Shown: piece after piece, positions 1 through 13,306 of the stretch | Numbering within the stretch: the first letter of the stretch is position 1 | Layout of the letters: every line of letters starts with the position of its first letter | Assembly: GCA_029721435.1 (NCBI GenBank) | Contig: CM056582.1 | Span: forward strand, 36,600,611 to 36,664,610 | From: Gymnothorax reevesii | Lineage: Eukaryota > Chordata > Actinopteri > Anguilliformes > Muraenidae | Length of the DNA stretch: 64,000 nucleotides | Direction: 5' to 3' | Notes under the pieces: model-generated | Databases searched by the model: none | What the model was told of the DNA's origin: nothing | Seen by the model: the letters and a program-made list of their open reading frames with translations, nothing else | Position numbers and translations under genes: made by a program

Positions 1-581
1 TGTGTTGATTTGAATATTTTAGCATCCTTGAGACAGAATGCGTCTTCTCTGTGTGTTGATTCGAAAATTCCAGCACTCGTGTGACAGAATGCATCTTCTC
101 TGTGTGTTGATTTGAATATTCCAGCTCTATAGTGACAGAATGCATCTTCTCTGTGTGTCGATTTGAATATTCCAGCACTCGAGAGACAGAATGCGTCTTC
201 TCTGTGTGTTGATTCGAAAATTCCAGCACTCGAGTGACAGAATGCATCTTCTCTGTGTGTTTATTTGAATATTCCAGCTCTATAGTGACAGAATGCATCT
301 TCCATGTATGTTGATTTGAATATTCCAGCACTCTAGTTACAGAATGCATCTTCTCTGTGTGTTGATTTGAATATTCTGGCACTCTAGTGACAGAATGCAT
401 CTTCCCTGTGTGTTGATTTGAATATCCCAGCACTATAGAGACGGAATGCATCTTCCCTGTGTGTTGATTTGAATATACTAGCGCTCTAGTGACAGAATGC
501 ATCTTCCCTGTTTGTTGATTTGAATATTCCAGCACGTTCGTGACAGAATGCATCTTCTCTGCTTGTTGATTCGAATATTCC
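1..581 (+). repeat. Satellite block at left edge, related to 11.8-12.2 kb
   Basis: Ordinary monomers precede the first long duplication. From about position 150 the variant order (GATTCGAAAATTCC near 211, a CAGCTCTATAG monomer, GTTACAG, ATTCTGGCAC, an ACGG monomer, ATACTAGCGC) recurs at a displacement of 11,648 bp, in 11.8-12.2 kb, with scattered single-base differences. For example 241-280 reads TGTTTATTTG where the other copy reads TGTTGATTTA. The first ~150 bases do not fit that displacement, so an exchange point lies near there or the block continues a unit lying outside the window. No gene is seen. Confidence 0.85.
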
Positions 582-3500
582 AGCACTCTAGTGAAAGAAT
601 GTATCTTCCCTGTGTGTTGATTTCAATATTCCACCACAATAGTGACAGAATGCATCTTCTTTGTGTGTTGATTTGAATATTCCAACACTCTAGTGACAGA
701 ATGCATCTTCCCCGTGTGTTGATTTGAATATTCCAGCACTTTCGTGACAGAATGCATCTTCTCTGCATGTTGATTCGAATATTCCAACTCTATAGTGACA
801 GAATGCATCTTCTCTGTGTGTTGATTTGAATATTCCAGCACTGTAGAGACAGAATGAGTCTTCTCTGTGTGTTGATTTGAATATTCCGGCACTCTTGTGA
901 CACAATGCATCTTCCCTGTGTGTTGATATCTATATTCCAGCACTGTAGGGGCAGAAGGCATCTTCCATGTTTGTTGATTTGAATATTCCAGCACTCTAGT
1001 GACAGAATGCATCTTCTCTGTGTGTTGATTTGAATATTCCAGCACTGTAGGGACAGAATGCGTCTTCCCTGTGTGTTGATTTGAATATCCCAGCACTCTG
1101 GTGACAGAATGCATCTTCCCTGTGTGTTGATTAAAATATTGTAGTACTCCAGTGAAAGAATGCATCTTCCTTGTGTGTTGATTTGAATATTCCAGCACTC
1201 TAGTGACAGAATGCATCTTCCCTGTGTGTTGATTTGAATATTCCAGGACTCTTGTGACAGAATGCATCTTCCCTGTGTGCTGATTTAAATATTACAGCAC
1301 TCCAGTGACAGAATGCCTCTTCCCTGTGTGTTGATTTGAATTTTCCATTACTTTAGAAACAGAATGCAGCTTCCCTGTCTGTTGATTTGACTGTTCCAGC
1401 ACGATAGTGACAGAATGCATCTTCTCTGTGTGTTGATTTGAATATTCCATCATTATAGTGACAGAATGCATCTTCCCCGTGTGTTGATTTGAATATTCCA
1501 GCACTTTCGTGACAGAATGCATCTTCTCTGCATGTTGATTCGAATATTCCAACTCTATTGTGACAGAATGCATCTTCTCTGTGTGTTGATTTGAATATTC
1601 CAGCACTGTAGAGACAGAATGCGTCTTCTCTGTGTGTTGATTTGAATTTTCCAGCACTCTAGTGACACAATGCATCTTCCCTGTGTGTTGATATCTATAT
1701 TCCAGCACTATAGGGACAGAAGGCATCTTCCATGTTTGTTGATTTGAATATTCCGGCACTCTAGTGACAGAATGCATCTTCTCTGTGTGTTGATTTTAAT
1801 ATTCCAGCACTCTTTTGACAGAATGCATCTTCTCTGTGTGTTGATTTGAATATTCCAGCACTCTAGTGACAGAATTCACCTTCCCTGTGTGTTGATTTGA
1901 ATATTCCAGCATGAAAGAGACAGAATGCATCTTCCATGTATGTTGATTTGAATATTCCAGCACTCTTTGAAAGAATGCATCTTCTCTCTATGTTGATTTG
2001 AATATTCCAGCACTCTAGTGACAGAATGCAACTTCCCTGTGTGTTGATTTGAATATTCCAGCCCAAAAGAGACAGAGTGCATCTTCCATGTATGTTGATT
2101 TGAATATTCCAGCACTCTTTGACAGAATGCATCTTCTCTGTGTGTTCATTTGAATATTCCAGCTCTATAGAGACAGAATGCATTTTCCCTGTGTGTTGAT
2201 TTGAAGATTCCAGCACTCGAGTGACAGAATGCATCTTCCCTGTGTGTTGATTTGAATATTCCAGCACGTTCGTGACAGAATGCATCTTCTCCGCGCTATG
2301 ATTCGAATATTCCAGCACTCTAGTGAAAGAATGTATCTTCCCTGTGTGTTGATTTCAATATTCCACCACTATAGTGACAGAAGGCATCTTCTTTGTTTGT
2401 TGATTTGAATATTCCAGCTCTATAGTGACAGAATGCATCTTCTCTGTGTGTTGATTTGAATATTCCAGCACTTTCGTGACAGAATGCATCGTCTTTGTTT
2501 GTTGATTTGAATATTCCAGCTCTATAGTGACAGAATGCGTCTTCTTTGTGTGTTGATTTGAATATTCCAGCACTCTAGAGACAGAATGCCTCTTCCCTGT
2601 GTGTTGATTTGAATATTCCAGCACTCTAGTAACAGAATGCATCTTCCCTGTGTGTTGATTCTAATATTTCAGCACGTTCGTGACAGAATGCATCTTCTCT
2701 GCGTGTTGATTCGAATATTCCAGCACTCTAGTGAAAGAATGAATCTTCCCTGTGTGTTGATTTGAATATTTTAGCTCTATAGTGACAGAATGCATCTTCC
2801 ATGTATGTTGATTTGAATATTCCAGCACTCTAGTTACAGAATGCATCTTCTCTGTGTGTGATTTGAATATTCTAGCACTCTAGTGACAGAATGCATCTTC
2901 CCTGTGTGTTGATTTGAATATTCCAGCACTGTAGAGATGGAATGCATCTTCCCTGTGTGTTGATTTGAATATTCCAGCAGTATAGTGACAGAATGCATCT
3001 TCTCTGTGTTGATTTGAATATTTCAGCACTCTAGTGACAGAATGCATCTTCCCTGTGTGTTGATTTGAATTTTCCATTACTTTAGAAACAGAATGCAGCT
3101 TCCCTGTGTGTTCTTTTGACTATTCCAGCACGATAGTGACAGAATGCATCTTTTCTGTGTGTTGATTTGAATATTTTATCATTATAGTGACAAAATGCAT
3201 CTTCTCTGTGTGTTGATTTGAATATTCCAGCACTCTAGTGACAGAATGCATCTTCCCTGTGTGTTGATTTAAATATTCAAGCACTCTAGTGACAGAATTC
3301 ATCTTCCCTGTGTGTTGATTTGAATATTCCAGCAGTATAGTGACAGAATGCATCTTCCCTGTGTGTTGATTTGAATATTCCAGCACTCTAGTGACTGAAT
3401 GCATCTTCCCTGTGTGTTGATTTAAATATTACAGAACTCTAGTGAAAGAATCATCTTCCTTTTGTGTTGATATGACTATTCCAGCACGATAGTGATAGAA

Positions 3501-3940
3501 TGCATCTTCTCTGTGTGTGATTTGAATATTCCAGCACTCTAGTGACAAAATGCATCTTCCTTGTGTGTTGATATGACTGTTCCAGCACTATAGTGACAGA
3601 ATGCATCTTCTCGATGTGTTGATTTGAATATTGCAGCACTCAAGTGACAGAATGCATCTTCCCTGTTTAATGATTTGAATATGTTAGCACTCTCGTGACA
3701 GAATGCATCTCCCCTGTGTGTTGGTTTGAATATTCCAGCACGCTAGTGACTGAATGCATCTTCCCTTTGTGTTAATTTGAATATTTCAGCATCCGAGAGA
3801 CAGAATGCATCTTCCATGTTTGTTGATTTGAAAATTCCAGCACTCTCGTGACAGAATGCATTTGCCCTGTGTGTTGATTTTAATATTCCAACACTTTTGT
3901 GACAGAATGCATCTTCTCTGCATGTTGATTCGAATATAAG
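582..3940 (+). repeat. 3,359-bp higher-order repeat, copy 1
   Basis: This block is repeated directly downstream at a constant displacement of 3,359 bp. Upstream identity stops at 581/3940, where copy 1 reads ATTCCAGCAC and the second site ATAAGAGCAC. The length is 66 monomers minus 7 bases. The deficit is fully explained by six short monomers: two CTCTTTGA types (near 1965 and 2115, -1 each), TGTGTGTGATTT (near 2855 and 3515, -1 each), CTCTGTGTTGATT (near 3003, -2) and GAATCATC (near 3450, -1). Its first ~890 bases also match 12,230-13,118 at displacement 11,648. The only difference from copy 2 that I found is TATTTTATC near 3172-3180 against TATTCCATC. Confidence 0.95.
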
Positions 3941-6900
3941 AGCACTCTAGTGAAAGAATGTATCTTCCCTGTGTGTTGATTTCAATATTCCACCACAATA
4001 GTGACAGAATGCATCTTCTTTGTGTGTTGATTTGAATATTCCAACACTCTAGTGACAGAATGCATCTTCCCCGTGTGTTGATTTGAATATTCCAGCACTT
4101 TCGTGACAGAATGCATCTTCTCTGCATGTTGATTCGAATATTCCAACTCTATAGTGACAGAATGCATCTTCTCTGTGTGTTGATTTGAATATTCCAGCAC
4201 TGTAGAGACAGAATGAGTCTTCTCTGTGTGTTGATTTGAATATTCCGGCACTCTTGTGACACAATGCATCTTCCCTGTGTGTTGATATCTATATTCCAGC
4301 ACTGTAGGGGCAGAAGGCATCTTCCATGTTTGTTGATTTGAATATTCCAGCACTCTAGTGACAGAATGCATCTTCTCTGTGTGTTGATTTGAATATTCCA
4401 GCACTGTAGGGACAGAATGCGTCTTCCCTGTGTGTTGATTTGAATATCCCAGCACTCTGGTGACAGAATGCATCTTCCCTGTGTGTTGATTAAAATATTG
4501 TAGTACTCCAGTGAAAGAATGCATCTTCCTTGTGTGTTGATTTGAATATTCCAGCACTCTAGTGACAGAATGCATCTTCCCTGTGTGTTGATTTGAATAT
4601 TCCAGGACTCTTGTGACAGAATGCATCTTCCCTGTGTGCTGATTTAAATATTACAGCACTCCAGTGACAGAATGCCTCTTCCCTGTGTGTTGATTTGAAT
4701 TTTCCATTACTTTAGAAACAGAATGCAGCTTCCCTGTCTGTTGATTTGACTGTTCCAGCACGATAGTGACAGAATGCATCTTCTCTGTGTGTTGATTTGA
4801 ATATTCCATCATTATAGTGACAGAATGCATCTTCCCCGTGTGTTGATTTGAATATTCCAGCACTTTCGTGACAGAATGCATCTTCTCTGCATGTTGATTC
4901 GAATATTCCAACTCTATTGTGACAGAATGCATCTTCTCTGTGTGTTGATTTGAATATTCCAGCACTGTAGAGACAGAATGCGTCTTCTCTGTGTGTTGAT
5001 TTGAATTTTCCAGCACTCTAGTGACACAATGCATCTTCCCTGTGTGTTGATATCTATATTCCAGCACTATAGGGACAGAAGGCATCTTCCATGTTTGTTG
5101 ATTTGAATATTCCGGCACTCTAGTGACAGAATGCATCTTCTCTGTGTGTTGATTTTAATATTCCAGCACTCTTTTGACAGAATGCATCTTCTCTGTGTGT
5201 TGATTTGAATATTCCAGCACTCTAGTGACAGAATTCACCTTCCCTGTGTGTTGATTTGAATATTCCAGCATGAAAGAGACAGAATGCATCTTCCATGTAT
5301 GTTGATTTGAATATTCCAGCACTCTTTGAAAGAATGCATCTTCTCTCTATGTTGATTTGAATATTCCAGCACTCTAGTGACAGAATGCAACTTCCCTGTG
5401 TGTTGATTTGAATATTCCAGCCCAAAAGAGACAGAGTGCATCTTCCATGTATGTTGATTTGAATATTCCAGCACTCTTTGACAGAATGCATCTTCTCTGT
5501 GTGTTCATTTGAATATTCCAGCTCTATAGAGACAGAATGCATTTTCCCTGTGTGTTGATTTGAAGATTCCAGCACTCGAGTGACAGAATGCATCTTCCCT
5601 GTGTGTTGATTTGAATATTCCAGCACGTTCGTGACAGAATGCATCTTCTCCGCGCTATGATTCGAATATTCCAGCACTCTAGTGAAAGAATGTATCTTCC
5701 CTGTGTGTTGATTTCAATATTCCACCACTATAGTGACAGAAGGCATCTTCTTTGTTTGTTGATTTGAATATTCCAGCTCTATAGTGACAGAATGCATCTT
5801 CTCTGTGTGTTGATTTGAATATTCCAGCACTTTCGTGACAGAATGCATCGTCTTTGTTTGTTGATTTGAATATTCCAGCTCTATAGTGACAGAATGCGTC
5901 TTCTTTGTGTGTTGATTTGAATATTCCAGCACTCTAGAGACAGAATGCCTCTTCCCTGTGTGTTGATTTGAATATTCCAGCACTCTAGTAACAGAATGCA
6001 TCTTCCCTGTGTGTTGATTCTAATATTTCAGCACGTTCGTGACAGAATGCATCTTCTCTGCGTGTTGATTCGAATATTCCAGCACTCTAGTGAAAGAATG
6101 AATCTTCCCTGTGTGTTGATTTGAATATTTTAGCTCTATAGTGACAGAATGCATCTTCCATGTATGTTGATTTGAATATTCCAGCACTCTAGTTACAGAA
6201 TGCATCTTCTCTGTGTGTGATTTGAATATTCTAGCACTCTAGTGACAGAATGCATCTTCCCTGTGTGTTGATTTGAATATTCCAGCACTGTAGAGATGGA
6301 ATGCATCTTCCCTGTGTGTTGATTTGAATATTCCAGCAGTATAGTGACAGAATGCATCTTCTCTGTGTTGATTTGAATATTTCAGCACTCTAGTGACAGA
6401 ATGCATCTTCCCTGTGTGTTGATTTGAATTTTCCATTACTTTAGAAACAGAATGCAGCTTCCCTGTGTGTTCTTTTGACTATTCCAGCACGATAGTGACA
6501 GAATGCATCTTTTCTGTGTGTTGATTTGAATATTCCATCATTATAGTGACAAAATGCATCTTCTCTGTGTGTTGATTTGAATATTCCAGCACTCTAGTGA
6601 CAGAATGCATCTTCCCTGTGTGTTGATTTAAATATTCAAGCACTCTAGTGACAGAATTCATCTTCCCTGTGTGTTGATTTGAATATTCCAGCAGTATAGT
6701 GACAGAATGCATCTTCCCTGTGTGTTGATTTGAATATTCCAGCACTCTAGTGACTGAATGCATCTTCCCTGTGTGTTGATTTAAATATTACAGAACTCTA
6801 GTGAAAGAATCATCTTCCTTTTGTGTTGATATGACTATTCCAGCACGATAGTGATAGAATGCATCTTCTCTGTGTGTGATTTGAATATTCCAGCACTCTA

Positions 6901-7299
6901 GTGACAAAATGCATCTTCCTTGTGTGTTGATATGACTGTTCCAGCACTATAGTGACAGAATGCATCTTCTCGATGTGTTGATTTGAATATTGCAGCACTC
7001 AAGTGACAGAATGCATCTTCCCTGTTTAATGATTTGAATATGTTAGCACTCTCGTGACAGAATGCATCTCCCCTGTGTGTTGGTTTGAATATTCCAGCAC
7101 GCTAGTGACTGAATGCATCTTCCCTTTGTGTTAATTTGAATATTTCAGCATCCGAGAGACAGAATGCATCTTCCATGTTTGTTGATTTGAAAATTCCAGC
7201 ACTCTCGTGACAGAATGCATTTGCCCTGTGTGTTGATTTTAATATTCCAACACTTTTGTGACAGAATGCATCTTCTCTGCATGTTGATTCGAATATAAG
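3941..7299 (+). repeat. 3,359-bp higher-order repeat, copy 2
   Basis: This is a near-perfect tandem copy of the preceding block and matches it base for base except two adjacent bases near 6533. The match runs on to 7328, where GTATCTTCCCGG replaces GTATCTTCCCTG, so the exchange point lies in the 29 bases shared by both ends (3941-3969 and 7300-7328). Rare variants all recur in the same order: GATATCTATATTCC, CCCAAAAGAGAC, CCGCGCTATGATTCG, ATTCAAGCAC, GAATTC and CTGTTTAATG. Near identity over 3.3 kb implies a recent unequal exchange, or conversion of the whole block. Confidence 0.95.
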
Positions 7300-8517
7300 A
7301 GCACTCTAGTGAAAGAATGTATCTTCCCGGTGTGTTGATTTCAATATTCCACCACTATAGGGACAGAATGCATCTTCTTTGTGTGTTGATTTGAATATTC
7401 CAGCTCTAAAGTGACAGAATGCATCTTCTCTGTGTGTTGATTTGAATATTCCAGCACTCTAGAGACAGAATGCGTCTTCTCTGTGTGTTGATTCGAAAAT
7501 TCCAGCACTCGAGTGACAGAATGCATCTTCTCTGTGTGTTGATTTGAATATTCCAGCTCTATAGTGACAGAATGCATCTTCAATGTATGTTGATTTGAAT
7601 ATTTCAGCACTCTAGTTACAGAATGCATCTTCTCTGTGTGTTGATTCGAATATTCCAGCACTCCAGTGAAAGAATGTATCTTCCCTGTGTGTTGATTTCA
7701 ATATTCCACCACAATAGTGACAGAATGCATCTTCTTTGTGTGTTGATTTGAATATTCCAACACTCTAGTGACAGAATGCATCTTCCCCGTGTGTTGATTT
7801 GAATATTCCAGCACTTTCGTGACAGAATGCATCTTCTCTGCATGTTGATTCGAATATTCCAACTCTATAGTGACAGAATGCATCTTCTCTGTGTGTTGAT
7901 TTGAATATTCCAGCACTGTAGAGACAGAATGCGTCTTCTCTGTGTGTTGATTTGAATATTCCAGCACTCTAGTGACACAATGCATCTTCCCTGTGTGTTG
8001 ATATCTATATTCCAGCCCAAAAGAGACAGAATGCATCTTCCATGTATGTTGATTTGAATATTCCAGCACTCTTTGACAGAATGCATCTTCTCTGTGTGTT
8101 CATTTGAATATTCCAGCTCTATAGAGACAGAATGCATTTTCCCTGTGTGTTGATTTGAAGATTCCAGCACTCTAGTGACAGAATGCATCTTCCCTGTGTG
8201 TTGATTTGAATATTCCAGCACGTTCGTGACAGAATGCATCTTCTCCGCGCTATGATTCGAATATTCCAGCACTCTAGTGAAAGAATGTATCTTCCCTGTG
8301 TGTTGATTTCAATATTCCACCACTATAGTGACAGAAGGCATCTTCTTTGTTTGTTGATTTGAATATTCCAGCTCTATAGTGACAGAATGCATCTTCTCTG
8401 TGTGTTGATTTGAATATTCCAGCACTTTCGTGACAGAATGCATCGTCTTTGTTTGTTGATTTGAATATTCCAGCTCTATAGTGACAGAATGCATCATCTC
8501 TGTGTGTTGATTTGAAT
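7300..8517 (+). repeat. Hybrid satellite block with a 7-monomer deletion
   Basis: The block starts like the 39.5-40.1 kb region (TCTTCCCGGTGTG, then TCTAAAGTGAC, GATTCGAAAATTCC, CAATGTATG). It then follows the order seen at 584-1700. At about 8011-8015 the monomer GATATCTATATTCCAG runs straight into CCCAAAAGAGAC. In copy 1 of the 3,359-bp unit these two halves are 356 bp apart (about 1705 and 2061), which is seven monomers less one base for an internal short monomer. After the junction the order follows 2.06-2.4 kb. No gene is seen. Confidence 0.85.
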
Positions 8518-10244
8518 ATTCCAGCACTCTAGAGACAGAATGCCTCTTCCCTGTGTGTTGATTTGAATATTCCAGCATTCTAGTGACAGAATGCATCTTC
8601 TCTGTGTGTTGATTTGAATATTCCAGCACTCTCGAGACAGAATGCGTCTTCTTTGTGTGTTGATTTGAATATTCCAGCACTCTAGAGACAGAATGCCTCT
8701 TCCCTGTGTGTTGATTTGAATATTCCAGCACTCTAGTAACAGAATGCATCTTCCCTGTGTGTTGATTCTAATATTTCAGCACGTTCGTGACAGAATGCAT
8801 CTTCTCTGCGTGTTGATTCGAATATTCCAGCACTCTAGTGAAAGAATGAATCTTCCCTGTGTGTTGATTTGAATATTCCAGCTCTATAGTGACAGAATGC
8901 ATCATCCATGTATGTTGATTTGAATATTCCAGCACTCTAGTTACAGAATGCATCTTCTCTGTGTGTTGATTTGAATATTCTAGCACTCTAGTGACAGAAT
9001 GCATCTTCCCTGTGTGTTGATTTGAATATTCCAGCACTATAGAGATGGAATGCATCTTCCCTGTGTGTTGATTTGAATATTCCAGCAGTATAGTGACAGA
9101 ATGCATCTTCTCTGTGTTGATTTGAATATTTCAGCACTCTAGTGACAGAATGCATCTTCCCTGTGTGTTGATTTGAATATTCCAGCACTCTAGTGACTGA
9201 ATGCATCTTCCCTTTGTGTTGATTTTAATATTTCAGCATCCTAGAGACAGAATGCATCTTCCCTGTGTGTTGATTTAAATATTACAGAACTCTAGTGAAA
9301 GAATCATCTTCCTTTTGTGTTGATATGACTATTCCAGAACGATAGTGATAGAATGCATCTTCCCTGTGTGTTGATTTGAATATTCCAGCAGTATAGTGAC
9401 AGTATGCATCTTCTCTGTGTTGATTTGAATATTTCAGCACTCTTGTGACAGAATGCATCTTCCTTGTGTGTTGATTTGAATATTCCAGCACTCCAGTGAC
9501 TGAATGCATCTTCCCTGTGTGTTTCTTTAAATATTACAGAACTCTAGTGAAAGAATCATCTTCCTTTTGTGTTGATATGACTATTCCAGCACGATAGTGA
9601 TAGAATGCATCTTCTCTGTGTGTGATTTGAATATTCCAGCACTCTAGTGACGAAATGCATCTTCCTTGTGTGTTGATATGACTATTACAGAACTATAGTG
9701 ACAGAATGCATCTTCTCGGTGTGTTGATTTGAATATTGCAGCACTCTAGTGACAGAATGCATCTTCCCTGTTTAATGATTTTAATATGACAGCACTCTCG
9801 TGACAGAATGCATTTGCCCTGTGTGTTGATTTGAATATTCCAACACTTTAGTGACAGAATCCATCTTCCCTGTGTGTTGATTTGAATATTCCAGCACTTG
9901 TGTGACAGAATGCATCTTCTCTGCATGTTGATTCGAATATTCCAGCACTCTAGTGAAAAAATGTATCTTCCCTGTGTGTTGATTTCAATATTCCACCACT
10001 ATAGGTTCAGAATGCATCTTCTTTGTGTGTTGATTTGAATATTCCAGCTCTAAAGTGACAGAATGCATCTTCTCTGTGTGTCGATTTGAATATTCCAGCA
10101 CTCTAGAGACAGAATGCGTCTTCTCTTTGTGTTGATTCGAAAATTCCAGCACTCGAGTGACAGAATGCATCTTCTCTGTGTGTTGATTTGAATATTCCAG
10201 CTCTAAAGTGACAGAATGCGTCTTCTCTGTGTGTTGATTCGAAA
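8518..10244 (+). repeat. 1,727-bp higher-order repeat, copy 1
   Basis: This is a unit of 34 monomers less 7 bases, tandemly repeated at 10245. Displacement is 1,727 bp up to about 9,610 and 1,725 bp afterwards, because copy 2 lost one TG (TCTGTGTGTGATTT here, TCTGTGTGATTT there). Shared markers include AGTAACAG, GATTCTAATATTTCAGCAC, ATAGAGATGG, CTCTGTGTTG, GAATCATC, CTGTTTAATG and TATAGGTTCAG. Scattered differences (CATCATCCATG near 8903, GATTTTAAT near 9222) make it clearly more diverged than the 3,359-bp pair. The homologous stretch at 41.3-43.0 kb holds only one copy of this unit. Confidence 0.9.
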
Positions 10245-11905
10245 ATTCCAGCACTCTAGAGACAGAATGCCTCTTCCCTGTGTGTTGATTTGAATATTCC
10301 AGCATTCTAGTGACAGAATGCATCTTCTCTGTGTGTTGATTTGAATATTCCAGCACTCTCGAGACAGAATGCGTCTTCTTTGTGTGTTGATTTGAATATT
10401 CCAGCACTCTAGAGACAGAATGCCTCTTCCCTGTGTGTTGATTTGAATATTCCAGCACTCTAGTAACAGAATGCATCTTCCCTGTGTGTTGATTCTAATA
10501 TTTCAGCACGTTCGTGACAGAATGCATCTTCTCTGCGTGTTGATTCGAATATTCCAGCACTCTAGTGAAAGAATGAATCTTCCCTGTGTGTTGATTCGAA
10601 TATTCCAGCTCTATAGTGACAGAATGCATCTTCCATGTATGTTGATTTGAATATTCCAGCACTCTAGTTACAGAATGCATCTTCTCTGTGTGTTGATTTG
10701 AATATTCTAGCACTCTAGTGACAGAATGCATCTTCCCTGTGTGTTGATTTGAATATTCCAGCACTATAGAGATGGAATGCATCTTCCCTGTGTGTTGATT
10801 TGAATATTCCAGCAGTATAGTGACAGAATGCATCTTCTCTGTGTTGATTTGAATATTTCAGCACTCTAGTGACAGAATACATCTTCCCTGTGTGTTGATT
10901 TGAATATTCCAGCACTCTAGTGACTGAATGCATATTCCCTTTGTGTTGATTTGAATATTTCAGCATCCTCGAGACAGAATGCATCTTCCCTGTGTGTTGA
11001 TTTAAATATTACAGAACTCTAGTGAAAGAATCATCTTCCTTTTGTGTTGATATGACTATTCCAGAACGATAGTGATAGAATGCATCTTCCCTATGTGTTG
11101 ATTTGAATATTCCAGCAGTATAGTGACAGAATGCATCTTCTCTGTGTTGATTTGAATATTTCAGCACTCTTGTGACAGAATGCATCTTCCTTGTGTGTTG
11201 ATTTGAATATTCCAGCACTCTAGTGACTGAATGCATCTTCCCTGTGTGTTTATTTAAATATTACAGAACTCTAGTGAAAGAATCATCTTCCTTTTGTGTT
11301 GATATGACTATTCCAGCACGATAGTGATAGAATGCATCTTCTCTGTGTGATTTGAATATTCCAGCACTCTAGTGACAAAATGCATCTTCCTTGTGTGTTG
11401 ATATGACTATTCCAGAACTATAGTGACAGAATGCATCTTCTCGGTGTGTTGATTTGAATATTGCAGCACTCTAGAGACAGAATGCATCTTCCCTGTTTAA
11501 TGATTTGAATATGACAGCACTCTCGTGACAGAATGCATTTGCCCTGTGTGTTGATTTGAATATTCCAACACTTTAGTGACAGAATCCATCTTCCCTGTGT
11601 GTTGATTTGAATATTCCAGCACTTTTGTGACAGAATGCATCTTCTCTGCATGTTGATTCGAATATTCCAGCACTCTAGTGAAAGAATGTATCTTCCCTGT
11701 GTGTTGATTTCAATATTCCACCACTATAGGTTCAGAATGCATCTTCTTTGTGTGTTGATTTGAATATTCCAGCTCTAAAGTGACAGAATGCATCTTCTCT
11801 GTGTGTCGATTTGAATATTCCAGCACTCTAGAGACAGAATGCGTCTTCTCTGTGTGTTGATTCGAAAATTCCAGCACTCGAGTGACAGAATGCATCTTCC
11901 CTGTG
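10245..11905 (+). repeat. 1,727-bp higher-order repeat, copy 2
   Basis: This is the second copy of the 8518 unit, beginning right after a GATTCGAAAATT monomer that takes the place of GATTTGAATATT before copy 1. It carries its own changes, such as GATTCGAATATTCC near 10592, GAATACATC near 10876 and CCTCGAGAC near 10968. Homology to copy 1 fades after about 11,900, where TCTATAGTGAC replaces TCTAAAGTGAC and the block passes into the order seen at the left edge of the window. Confidence 0.88.
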
Positions 11906-13306
11906 TGTTGATTTAAATATTCCAGCTCTATAGTGACAGAATGCATCTTCCATGTATGTTGATTTGAATATTCCAGCACTCTAGTTACAGAATGCATCTT
12001 CTCTGTGTGTTGATTTGAATATTCTGGCACTCTAGTGACAGAATGCATCTTCCCTGTGTGTTGATTTGAATATTCCAGCACTATAGAGACGGAATGCATC
12101 TTCCCTGTGTGTTGATTTGAATATACTAGCGCTCTAGTGACAGAATGCATCTTCCCTGTTTGTTGATTTGAATATTCCAGCACGTTCGTGACAGAATGCA
12201 TCTTCTCTGCTTGTTGATTCGAATATTCCAGCACTCTAGTGAAAGAATGTATCCTCCCTGTGTGTTGATTTCAATATTCCACCACAATAGTGACAGAATG
12301 CATCTTCTTTGTGTGTTGATTTGAATATTCCAACACTCTAGTGACAGAATGCATCTTCCCCGTGTGTTGATTTGAATATTCCAGCACTTTCGTGACAGAA
12401 TGCATCTTCTCTGCATGTTGATTCGAATATTCCAACTCTATAGTGACAGAATGCATCTTCTCTGTGTGTTGATTTGAATATTCCAGCACTGTAGAGACAG
12501 AATGCGTCTTCTCTGTGTGTTGATTTGAATATTCCGGCACTCTTGTGACACAATGCATCTTCCCTGTGTGTTGATATCTATATTCCAGCACTATAGGGAC
12601 AGAAGGCATCTTCCATGTTTGTTGATTTGAATATTCCAGCACTCTAGTGACAGAATGCATCTTCTCTGTGTGTTGATTTGAATATTCCAGCACTGTAGGG
12701 ACAGAATGCGTCTTCCCTGTGTGTTGATTTGAATATCCCAGCACTCTAGTGACAGAATGCATCTTCCCTGTGTGTTGATTAAAATATTGTAGTACTCCAG
12801 TGAAAGAATGCATCTTCCTTGTGTGTTGATTTGAATATTCCAGCACTCTAGTGACAGAATGCATCTTCCCTGTGTGTTGATTTGAATATTCCAGGACTCT
12901 AGTGACAGAATGCATCTTCCCTGTGTGCTGATTTAAATATTACAGCACTCTAGTGACAGAATGCCTCTTCCCTGTGTGTTGATTTGAATTTTCCATTACT
13001 TTAGAAACAGAATGCAGCTTCCCTGTCTGTTGATTTGACTGTTCCAGCACGATAGTGACAGAATGCATCTTCTCTGTGTGTTGATTTGAATATTCCATCA
13101 TTATAGTGACAGAATGCATCTTCTCTGTGTGTTGATTTGAATATTCCAGAACTCTAGTGACAGAATGCATCTTCCCTGTGTGTTGATTTAAATATTCAAG
13201 CACTCTAGTGACAGAATTCATCTTCCCTGTGTGTTGATTTGAATATTCCAGCAGTATAGTGACAGAATGCATCTTCTCTGTGTTGATTTGAATATTTCAG
13301 CACTCT
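11906..13306 (+). repeat. Satellite block repeating the left end of the window
   Basis: At displacement 11,648 bp this follows 258-1470 with roughly one difference per 50-100 bases (GTATCCTCCC near 12249, GAATGCGTC near 12511 against GAATGAGTC, CACTATAGGGAC near 12589 against CTGTAGGGGC). Near 13,115 it leaves that order and continues like 3.18-3.4 kb (ATTCAAGCAC, then GAATTC), so it is a recombinant of two places in the 3,359-bp unit. No gene is seen. Confidence 0.85.
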
